Assembly (NCBI GenBank): GCA_030562195.1
Contig: CM060203.1
Span: 5,656,208 to 5,720,207 of the forward strand
Reading direction: 5' to 3'
Length of the DNA: 64,000 bases
Source of the DNA: Nipponacmea schrenckii
Taxonomy: Eukaryota; Mollusca; Gastropoda; Lottiidae
Positions 13,046 through 25,000 of this stretch are shown in pieces. Position 1 is the first letter of the stretch. Each line of letters opens with the position of its first letter. The notes under the pieces were generated by a model. That model searched no databases. It had not been told where the DNA came from and worked only from the letters and a program-made list of their open reading frames with translations. The position numbers and the translations under genes were made by a program.

Positions 13046-14200
13046 ACAATCGTCTATATTTACTCTTGATATATGAAAATGAACATGGTTATAAAATATA
13101 CCCTAGAATAATAGTCAATTGACATATATTTTATCGTCGTATCAAAAGGAAATTTACCTTGCTATTTGGATCTTAACTCATTTAACATTTACCTAGTCAG
13201 TGAGTTGTGATGTGCACATCTAATTTAACCTAAATAGAAGATAGAACACTTTTAAAGAGGTGTTCTAAACTTTTAATTCTAACGTTATTACACTGATAGC
13301 ATCGATAGCAACTTGAATGCTTCAAATAGCGGCATCTTAAACACAGGAATGTGTGAACAGGATAGTCTAAAATAGATGCATACGACTTCCCGAATGACCC
13401 CCCCCCCCCACCTCCACACCCATTATATAAAAAACTTTTGTCTCAATTCCTAATAGACGTTTACTAGTGTTTAAAATGTTAAATTGTTTTCACTTGAAAA
13501 ATGACGAAATTACAGAAAACAACAATCGATAGTTTTGCCGGTCGATTGAGATGTAGGCTATAATAAAAGTAAAGGTAGACGCTACTTGCATAATCAGCGT
13601 AAATATCAGTAATAAGCCATTCTGTGCTTTATGTAGCACAGTCCTTTAGGGGAATGAACAGCTGTTAAGACGGAAGTGCCAAGTGCGCAAAAGAACTGTG
13701 AATCGGGAGAGTAACACAATTAATAACTAGACTAAAAGAGCTCATATTTAATGAATTTTTATATCCCGATGTTGTAAAATTATTACTGAAACTCAATAGC
13801 TCATCTAAAAATAATCCTAATTTTTTTTCTGCGGTTACATGTACTTGTACATGTAATCATTTGTAACTCTGGATGTATGGTCAAACACCCTTTCTAGGGT
13901 CTATTCAATATTAAAATAATAATAATTGCCTCAAAATACTTGGCGTACAACACTAAAGCATCAGTAAAATAATAAGTTGCTTACTAAACAAACACAACAG
14001 CAAAACGAAATCAGAATTCCATATAACATATTTGCGAAATATTGGTAGCAGATAATGAACATTTCACTAAATCGTACGTGAGCAAATATTTAATAAAGAA
14101 ACGTTGTATCGGGAGTCTAGAGGAGTAAACATTTATATTACTGCCCAAAAAGAACGTGCAAAGCAGTGATTATTGGATAGAAATTGATAGATTAACTATC
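13046..14200. other. No gene recognised
   Basis: AT-rich intergenic DNA with a short poly-C tract near 13400. I see no coding or RNA signal. Confidence 0.45.
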
Positions 14201-14206
14201 CAATTT

Positions 14207-14432
14207 TAATAGTTCAAAGGAGGTAACTGATAAAATATTTTCATTTTAGTTTCAAAAGTTTAAGGTAAGTAAATGATAAAATATTTTCATTTAATTTCAA
14301 TAGTTAATGGAGGCAACCGATAAATTTTTTTTATTTAATTTCAATAGTTTTAAGGGAGGTAACTGATAAAATATTTTTATTTAATTTCAATAGTTCAAGG
14401 AAGGTAACTGATAAAATATTTTCATTTAATTT
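14207..14432. repeat. Tandem repeat, 45-bp unit, five copies
   Basis: The units contain GGAGGTAACTGATAAAATAT + TTTCATTTAATTTCAATAGTT. GATAAA recurs at 14229, 14275, 14319, 14365 and 14410. The array abuts the GGACTCGG repeat that starts at 14431, whose other copies carry the same GGGAGGTAACTGAT phrase, so the array seems to have grown from one end of that element. Confidence 0.85.
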
Positions 14433-14873
14433 GGACTCGGTCCGCCAATTCATTTTCCATCTGTTTCAATGTTAAATCACGAAATTCAACCTTCCATAAC
14501 TTTTTCCAGAAATCTCGTTGAAAGCTTTCCTGTATGTCACATGACAGCCTGGCCAATACTTGGTTTCTGTACAAAATTTCAATATAGCATGACCATGAAA
14601 ATTTTGAACTAAACAAAATGAAAGTAAACCAATACATTTTATCAACATCCGCTTGACTGTCACTGCACACAAAACCACTATTTTTAGAAATAACCTTCCG
14701 CCAATTAAATTTCTCATTATCTCAGAAATTCTGAAAGAAAATGCAATTTCAGACATCAAATTTCAAATCTAGACCAAAAATTAGTCAAAAATGGGCATGC
14801 AAAAACCCCCAAAGGAAGGGAGAAAGAGGATTTCTAAAAATAGAACGAACTATTTTTACTGGTCCGAGTCCTA
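14431..14873. mobile_element. Interspersed element with GGACTCGGTCC inverted ends
   Basis: It begins GGACTCGGTCC and ends GGTCCGAGTCC, about 440 bp apart. The body (CAGCCTGGCCAATACTTGG, TAGCATGACCATGAAAATTT) recurs at 14930-15075 and 31550-31650, and another end copy is at 31843-31853. The open frames on both strands here show no known protein. It is probably a MITE. Confidence 0.55.
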
Positions 14874-15110
14874 TTATCAATAGTTCAAGGGAGGTAACTG
14901 ATAATTTTTTTCTAATTTGGACACAATCCAGTAATTTATTTGTAATCCGTTTTCTAGAAATCTGGTTGAAAACCTTCCAATATGTCACATGAAAGCCTGG
15001 CCAATACTTAGTTACTGTACCAAAATGCAATATATCATGACCATGAAAATGTTGAACTTGTCAAAATGAAACAGATGGCATATAAATTGATGGACTGAGT
15101 CCTTATGATA
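14874..15110. mobile_element. Second, partial copy of the GGACTCGG element
   Basis: It carries GGGAGGTAACTGATAATTTT, then TGTCACATGAAAGCCTGGCC and ATATCATGACCATGAAAATG in the same order as the preceding copy. Confidence 0.6.
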
Positions 15111-16009
15111 AGAAACACTGTAGCCTAACAAACATACACAACAATTAATAAAAATTTATCAAATTTTGATCGACAGAAGGGTAGGCCTATCCCAACCCTT
15201 GGGGTGTGGGGTTGGAAGTCAGGGGTTGGCAAATCGTTGTTGGAGAATTATACTGAACTGAATAGATATGAATGTGTTACAGACACTACCACAGATCCTG
15301 AGTTGTCTGATCGGGCCATGGAGGGAAAATGTAGTTAACTTGAATATAAAATGATACAATTTACAAATCAGATATCAAATAATAGCTTTTAGGGGTGAAA
15401 AAGTTTGGAAACCAATCATTCTAGATCTAGACCCAAATAGGTTATCAACATATATAAAACATAAATCACCTTTTTCAAATGTTTTAATACTGATTCATAG
15501 CCTACATGTTTTAATCAATATTTTCACATGTTTACTTCAACACCAAACAATAAATTATTTGTTTATTTTTTATGGTTGTTTTTTGGGACCCAACACCATC
15601 CATTGCTCTCTCCTAAGTTCCACTATAATCAAGAAGTTCTAATCCATCCATATCTGATACTGATAAGTTATAAGTGCAACTTCTGAATATTTAGTAAACA
15701 TATCAATACCTGGGTTCTATAGGCCTACTTAATTGTTCGTCCAGTTTTAACCATTTTATAAAACAAAGCTAACAATCAATTTAGCTGGAAGATTATTTTT
15801 TCTCCATACCATACAGGATGATGGTTTTCATAATTCCCGTGTTGGCTCTATCCTTAGATGATATTTGAGTCTTTCATTCAGGCATCAGTAAGCTGTAAAA
15901 ACTCTGTCTAGTAGAATAGAGAATACTTTGATCTTATCACTGTTTATCAATTACCAAACTTATATTCTAAATTTAGAGAGAACCCACAGTTAACTCAATT
16001 CACTGAGCA

Positions 16010-19000
16010 TCAAGAAACAACAAAAGCTCCACCAGCCAAGAGTAAGTTTTTACGCGTATATTGTAAAGCTAATACAGGACTAGCTTTAGTATGGTAAGTT
16101 CCTAGTAATAGATTAGATCCATCAACTCTGAAAATATAAATAATACTTAGTTGAGAAGGATTATAGAAGCAAATTCTAATATATTGTCTGTAGGATTTGA
16201 TAAGACTGATAGTTGCACCTATCATCAGATCGAATGTTAATCTTTATTATTCCTCTTTAAAGATATTATTTAATATTTAGAAAAATAAATATTCATGAGA
16301 TAAAACACAGAAACAAACATTTAGATAAATTTTGAGAATAGAAAACCATTTTCTTGGGTTACATGATATTTATAGTTTTTTGCAGAAGAAAGAAGTATAA
16401 GAATCTGGTTCTTACATCTGTAATGTACTAGGTATACTGGCATCTACATCTGTATCTATATCTTCATGTATCTTATTAATATCCCATGTTCTAACAGTAT
16501 TATCTAGCCCTCCTATATACACAGTACAAATAACTCATTACTCTCATGTTTCAAATATACAAGTACTATATCAAATTAAGCAAACTTACTACCGAAAATT
16601 AACATGTAGAAAATTCCACAGCAAAATGAGTATTCATTCAAATTTAATGCTCTTAATTTATTTAAATTTTTAGTGATAGACTAATGTTACCCTGGCAATA
16701 AGAGATCTCTCTAAAGAAATAGTATAAAAATATCTTTATATATAATACATTTACATTTTAAATTAAGTGAAAAATAAGGATCCTAGAAAAAGACAAACCT
16801 GAAGATAATACAGCACCATCTCGACTGAAAGCCAAACTATACACAGTGTTAGTATGACCTTTCATCTGAGCTACTAAACTTCCAGTAGCTAGTTCCCACA
16901 TATTGATAATCTGGTCTACACCTACAGAAATTCAAAGTTATCAGATAAAATACACTCATATACAGCATAACATATAGTATTTTTCACATAACAACATGAG
17001 AAAAGCTACTGATTTTATGTTTAATATAGTGGTTCAGATTCTTAATTCCAACATTCAGTTGACATAACTTAAAATAAAAAATCTTAGTCACTATATAACA
17101 GCAACTGATAATAGTCTCTGTTTCTATGCATTCAAAGTAAGGGAAGTAACTCTAAAATCAAACCTGAAGAAACTAAGTATTTGCCATCTGGTGAAAAACA
17201 TAAACTATGTATAGGAGCCTGTAATAAATTAGATCAATATTTTATTAGTAATAAGTATCACAAAATGTCTATGGATTTCATATTTCACAAACTAATTCCA
17301 GTCACTCTTCATAACCCTTTAATCCTCTATGCTCTATTATTTTGTATTATTGCTTGAAAAAGACAGGAGTAACCTCTTAGAAACCTTTAAAGCTTTTTAT
17401 AAAAGTAATTGTTATCAATATAATAGTGTCCAAATACATATTCTCCAGTTACTTAATGCCACTCAAGCAGGTTACAAGATGTACAAGTTGTTTTGAAATT
17501 AAAACAAAGATGCTGAGAATGTAGCTCCTTCTCCTTGCCTTACCTTATGTCCTGTGAAAATTCTGACTGACTGACCACTAAGAACATCCCATAATCTAAC
17601 TGTGCGATCACTGGAACCAGTAGCTATATAGTTAGAATTAGGATGAAACTGTACACACTGAAATATAAATTAATATTGTATATTACATTATGTAGAAACA
17701 AAATAAAAAACTTTCAGCTACTCCATAGTCAAATCACAGGAAATAAAACCTTTTTATTATTCTCTAGAATTACTTTTACTTACATCTACATCTGATAAAT
17801 GGCCAGCAAATATTCTCATAGGTTGGTAGTGGTCTGTAGCCCAGAGTCTAGCTGTTCTATCATGACCACCAGATACAAAATAATGACCATGAGGACTGCA
17901 ATTAAAAACCAATTATATATCAACAACTGTCACTGTTAAACAGATTTATAAGGTATTTTCCTACCATGTCAATTTTGCATTTCGAAATAATTTCCTTTCA
18001 ATATGTAAAGTTCTATTATGGTTGTCAAGTACACGATTCTCTTAAACTTTAATTAATTGGTTTAATGGATAATCAAAAGGACATAGTGGTTAATGTTTTA
18101 ATTATTTGTAATATTTATCAGAAAATATATTGATGTTCAAAACTGTTAAACCTCATTATTCTTCATTGAATCGTAAATAATGATTCTAAAACTTATAACA
18201 GATAGCTCAATTCAACTATTATCTGGTAATGCAAATATTTAGTCACTGTTATCTCTTTAAAGGGATAATAGGCGTACAAGAGAATACACTTGTCCTACGG
18301 CTTAAATTTGTGTTTAATATTGACTATTAGTTAAATAAGTATGCATCCCACACTTTACCAAATTTTAAAAAGCCACAATAAAAATATATTCGGAATTTAA
18401 AAAAAAAAGTCAGCCAGCGACGATTCCATTCAGTTTGAGAATAAAAGCGTCTGGTAAATCAACGCTAAAACATCATTGAGCAATTCAACAGTAGGGGTCA
18501 AGGACGCGTGAAAACCCACATGTAAGAGTTACTTCCCTTTATATTTACACGATTTGAAAATCGCTTGAATGGATGGCTCAAGGTTTTAATGATTAACAAA
18601 ATTTTAAATTTTGGGGATTTATCGGAAATTTTAAAGGGGGTTTTATTATTGGGTAATATTATCAGAATAAGTGTAAAACTGTTGGATTTTTACTGTTATT
18701 GTCCAAATAATGATTCAAAAACTTAAAATTTTTATTTCGTTAAGGCAATTTTTATCCCTTTAATAAACTCAAAACTCATCTTTTAAAACAAGCTTTTTTT
18801 TGGTAAAATCATGCAATATTTTATGTTGGATGCTTTTATATTATTTGTATTTTAAATTTTGATTACCTTATAATCGCTTGTTTTACTTTAGTTTTACTGT
18901 GGATATTTGTTGATATAAATCAATTATTATTAATAATATACTTTGTGGTATACTATCACAGTAGACAAAATAAAAATAGGTCATTGAATATATGCATGTT

Positions 19001-22000
19001 TCATTTGTTGTATTCATTTAGTTGTGTAATAAACTCTTAAAGCTAGCATATCTTAAAAATTTTTTAAACTAAGAGTCAAAATAACAAATTTCATCATATC
19101 AAATACTCAAATTAAATATCATTTACAAAAAGGCTTTTTGAGATTATCCAAAAATTATTTGATTTTTTTAATTTAACGCTGTTATAAACTGTCTACATAA
19201 TTTATAATAATTTGAAAAATCTTTTTCTATAAATTATTTAAATTTTTAAAATACTTAAAATTCGATGCACACCAGTTTAAAAATTTTAAACATTACATAA
19301 TAATAGCTGAACACAATATGACCATTTATTGACTATTGAATTCAAGGTAATTTGTATTAAACCCATACTGCAAGCTCAAATTTATGAAAGCTCTGTAGAC
19401 TATTTCTGATTAGCTAAACAAAAGATTTCATGTGTTTGAGGCTGTCGGATGATTGTCCGAAAATAAATCAAGACTGTGCCCCTTTAAAGCTAGCATATGA
19501 CTTAAGAATTTAAAGCTAACAGTCAAAATAACAACATTTCATCAATATCATAGGCTCGAAATTAAGTATCATTTACATTTCAAAAGGCTGTTTTTGTCTG
19601 GATTATCCAGACATTATTTGATTGTAAATATTAAATCTATTCATGAAACTGTCTTTATAATTTATAATAATTTGGAAATATCTTTTTCCTATACAATTAT
19701 TTAAATATTTAAAATACCTAAAATTTCAAATTCATACACCATTTAAATTTTATCACATTAACATAATAATAGCTGAACACAATATGACGCATTTATTGAT
19801 CTATTGAATCCAAGTTTCTTTGTATTGCAACTAATACTGCCAATATACACTACTGTTTATGCATATCGAGTATATTTAAATTGAAATTTCCACTTGAATT
19901 GCTCTCCATTCTATTTTAGTACACTATGTATAGGTCAAGGCTACAAGTAAACCATACAGTGGTAAGCTAGGCTACTGTATTATATCATTCAGGATGTAGA
20001 TTAAACTTTATGTACTGAATAGTTGTAAATAAATTCATAGAGAATATTGTCATTTTGGAGGGAAAATCTGCATGTTCTTTATAAGTTTGACAGAATGACA
20101 AGAGCCAAGTTTGTTTGGGAAGTATAATTGTGAAATCAAAGAAATGACTAAGAAGGATGATTATTTAAGTGATAGAAACAGTGATTATGATTATTGAGAT
20201 GTCATATTTATATAAATCAGTTTTCTTTAAGAATTCAAACCTAGTATATTGAAGACAGCTGTCAAATGTACTTTTATGAAAAAGGCAGACTTTCAAGGTT
20301 GATGTCCTAAAATGAACATGGACCAAAATCTTTATGAATGTAGTGTTTGTTTAGGTCCATTTACAAAGCCTAAACTCATAGATTGTCATCATACCTTCTG
20401 TCTTTGTTGTTTAGAAGATCTAGTGGATCACAACTCATCCAAAATCTACATTAGATGTCCATTGTGTAATAAAAGTAGTAAAATACCTGAAGGTGGAGTA
20501 GTCAATTTTACAACAAACTTTTATATTGAAAAACCAGCTAATTACAGGTCAGATAAAATGCTGTGTAAGAACCATCCCGAAATTATAGCAGATTCATATT
20601 GTAAGGATTGCAAGTTTGTATTGTGTTCCAAATGTATTTTACGAAACCATAAGGATCATACTTTTCTTGACTTAGAATCCGAAGAGTCAACAAATCAAAT
20701 TGTTGAAGAGTTTTCTAGAAGAAAAGAAAATATGGAAGCCATGGTAGAAGAATTCCAAATTTTTCAGACAATTTTGGATGATAAATCATGTGAACTTGAT
20801 GATTTTGCTACAAACACTATTAAAGATGTACAGAGACATGTAGAGAACCTTTGTGCCATGATTAAAGATATGGGATCTAATGTTGTCCAAAGCATAGAAG
20901 AAAATTTAGATGACAATAAATATAAAGTGAAAAAGTTATGTAAAGAAGTTGAAATAAGAAATACCAATATGACTCAAAAGGTGAGAGAAATGGAAAAATA
21001 CTTGAAACATCAGAAAACTGGGAAAATCATAGAAGCAATGGCGAACCTTGAAGATTCTACAAAATCTTCATCAGAGAGCAGCCAGGCCAAATTTTCACAC
21101 CCAGATATTTCTTGTTTAAGTTTTGTGGAGAGCCAAAACAAAATTGACATGAATATCATTGGCACTTTGGTACCAGTACAAAGTCCACTGATGGTGACAG
21201 GGTTTGAAGAATTGTTAGGCGATCATAAAGTAGAAGAAGTACGTTCCACATTATCTTCAGAATCTGATTGTCTGCTATATCCAGATGAACCTGAAATTAA
21301 CTTTCTAACTTCACTTACACAAACAGACAAACCAATTACAGGCTATGCTGAAATAGTGGTGTCTGTTAAAGATATAGAATTTTATAAACAGCCAGTTATA
21401 AATGGTGTAACATGGGGAATAACTATAAAGAGACTGGGTTGCATGTTATGTGTATATCTGGACCAACCAATTGAAGGGAATTCAAACATACACTACAGTA
21501 ATGTAGACTGTCAACTATCTATTGAAAACAAGGAGAGTGATTTTACTATCCGACGCCAAGTAGAGAATCGTCAGTTTGAACCAGGTGGTGATGAGAATGT
21601 GAGATTAGAAGTTAGTTGGCCAACTATTTCTGATCCTCATAAAAACTATATAGTTAATGATCTCTTAACGGTGGGAATATTTATCAAATACAAAACAATC
21701 AAGTATCACAAAAGATGAATTAACCATTAGAAAATTGGCAAAAATTAAACCGTTGTAGTGGATTTTGTATAAAATTTGTTAGAGAAGACGATAGAGAAGA
21801 GATGTTCTGGGAATATGAATATTGTTATTTAAGGAATGAATGTAGATCTTGTTATCGTTTTGGGGCAATAAAAGACAAGTGTCCTGTTGAATGTAAGTCT
21901 TATTTATATGTGATAAACCAGATCTACATTCATTCCTTATATTTACATTGGTTTATCATTTTTGATTGTCAGTCAAGTTTCATGGCTAGTTGGATATATT

Positions 22001-25000
22001 GAAGAACTATCATAGGTTATGTATTATAGAATGAATGGAATTTGAAAGAGTCGTAACAAAAAGTTCAATGAAAAGTGCATCTATAGAGATAACAACAATT
22101 ACCGGTAAGCGCATTTGATCTACAAGTCTCAAATGTTTACAACTAAAACAAATTGGCAAAATCCAAAATGTTTTTAGTTTAATTTCTTATAATTTACTAA
22201 TTATAAATTATTATTGATTGATTATTAATTATGTTATTAATATCTGTTTTAATTGGTTGGGTTTAACCGATAAAGTGTCATTTTATTTTCTTCATGACAT
22301 CAATAAATAACATGTCGACACGATTTGTGATTTTAACACTGTGACAAATTATAATGACATAGTGACTTATATATTAACGACAATAGCTGCTGGTCTTTTA
22401 TCACAATAACTGGACACAATTTTATGGAACGCAATTACTTTATTAAATATCGCTATGTTTCAACGTTGATGCTCTCGTCTTTATTAAGCATATTAATGCA
22501 TAAAATTGTGTCCAGTTACTGTATCTACCTATTACTAAATGCCCTTCTGCAAGTTACTTGTATCACAAAATGCAGGTATATGGCTTATTTTTTATAGACG
22601 TTCAGAAAAGGGCTCTAATTGACTATATACACAAGCATGCAAATCTATGCAGTAAGATGGATATATAATAGAGCATTTAAGTGCTTCAATGTAAAGAAAC
22701 AACTTGCATCTAACTTACCTAAATTGGACATCCCAAACTGAATAATTATGTCCTTTAAAACACACCAGATTACTCCAGGTTTGTAGACTCCATAATCTAA
22801 CTGAAATAAATTTTAAAAAAACAACCATAGTCAGAATGTTATCTAATGTGTGTCAAATTAAAATGTTTGGAGTTTACATGAGTATTACATACAAAGTATC
22901 AAGTGATTTTATGTTTAGTTTTATAAGACAAAGTTATTTCCCCTTATAATTTCTTGAAAATTATAAATTCAAAACCTACTTGTGCCATCTTCTGAACATG
23001 ATACCATTGAAGATCTGTCTGGACTGAAACTTGTAGAATACACAGGTCCACTATGCCCATTTAATTTCTTCATATCTCTACTGGTCTTATCATCCATCAT
23101 TCTCTCAAATACATCATCTAAAACACATTATATAGATTATATTAAATAAAATACATCATATACATTATATTAAATAAAATACATCATATAGATTATATTA
23201 AATAAAATACATCATATAGATTATATTAAATAAAATACATCATATAGATTATATTTAATAAAATACATCATATAGATTATATTAAATAAAATACATCAAA
23301 TAGATTATATCAAATAAAATACATCATATAGATTAAATTAAATAAAATACATCATAAAGATTATATTAAATAAAATACATCATATAGAATATATTTAATA
23401 AAATACATCATATAGATTATATTAAATAAAATACATTATATAAATTATATTAAATAAAATACATATAGATTATATCAAATAAAATATATCATTTAAAATA
23501 TATTAAATAAAATATCATATAGATTATATTAAATGAAATACATCATACAAATTATATTAAATAAATAATATCATATAGATTATATTAAATAAAATACATA
23601 ATATAGATTATATTAAATAAAATACATCATATGGATTATATTAAATAAAATACATCATATAGATTATATTAAATAAAATACATCAATTAGATTATATTAA
23701 ATAAAATACATCATATAGATTATATTAAATAAAATACATCATATAGATTATATTAAATAAAATACATCATATAGATTATATTAAATAAAATACATCATAT
23801 AAATTATATCAAATAAAATATATCATATAGATTATATTAAATAAAATATATCATATAGATTATATTAAATAAAATATATCATATAGATTATATTAAATAA
23901 AATATATCATATAGATTATATTAAATAACCTACCAGCATCTTTATCTATAAGTTCCAACTCTAATCCAGATTTGACACTGCGTAATTTATTGGGTGAAGT
24001 GGTGTAGACTCGAATAACACTATCAGCAAATCCAGCACTGACTAGACTGGTATCTTCAGAAAAATTGATAGAGGTTACTCTGAAAATATAGCAAACAGAA
24101 GTCAAAAAGACTTGTAATATTTAGAATGTTAAACTGTGAAGTTATTCAAAACTATTCTCTTTTTAATTCTGTGTAGAGGTAGGTTGCAGCATGTTTGTCG
24201 ATCACCAGCATGATTTGTAGCAAACAGAAGTCATAAAGAGTTGTTCTTTTTAGTTTTTGTTAAACAGGATAGTTATTCAAAACAAATTAAGTCTTTGGAC
24301 TTATATTTATCAATTCTATTAAAATAAATAATTATCAATTTTATGTAGAGCAAGGGTACAGCATGTTTGTAAAAGAACAGCATGATTTGTTATTACAATG
24401 ATCTTACCCATGTGTTGAATTGAGGAAGGTATAAAAACATATAGAAGGTGGATGATTTCTATCAACTTTCACTCTCTTAGAACCTTCACGTAACATACTT
24501 ATTTTTTCTACTTTATCTTGATCTTTACTGAAAATAAAACAAGTGAATCTAGGAAATTGTACATCAATTGAAATAGAGCATTATATTCCAGAGTAGAGAA
24601 AGCAGTTTTCAATGATAGCAGTTGTGATTCAAATAATATTGATAATAATCATCTTAGTTTTAGTAGTGATGTTGATGGTAAAGAGCAAGAGAAAAAAGAG
24701 ACTAAAGATTAAAGACCTACATTTCTGGTAAGGGTATTCTGGATATTAATGGTGCATTGGGGTCATTTTTAGATTTCTTCATAAGCAGTGGATCTTTTTT
24801 AGATTTCTTTTTCTAAAAAATATAATATACAATTAATGGTGAATGGAGAAAAAGCGAGGAGTTTAGCCTTGGAAGTAAATTAAATGAAAACAAATTACCT
24901 CCATACAATCTATGTATTTTTAATAGTCATAAATCTTTTAGGCAATCTGATTAAACCTAAACATTAAAATGGGTTTTTTAATCAGATTGATGAATGGAAC

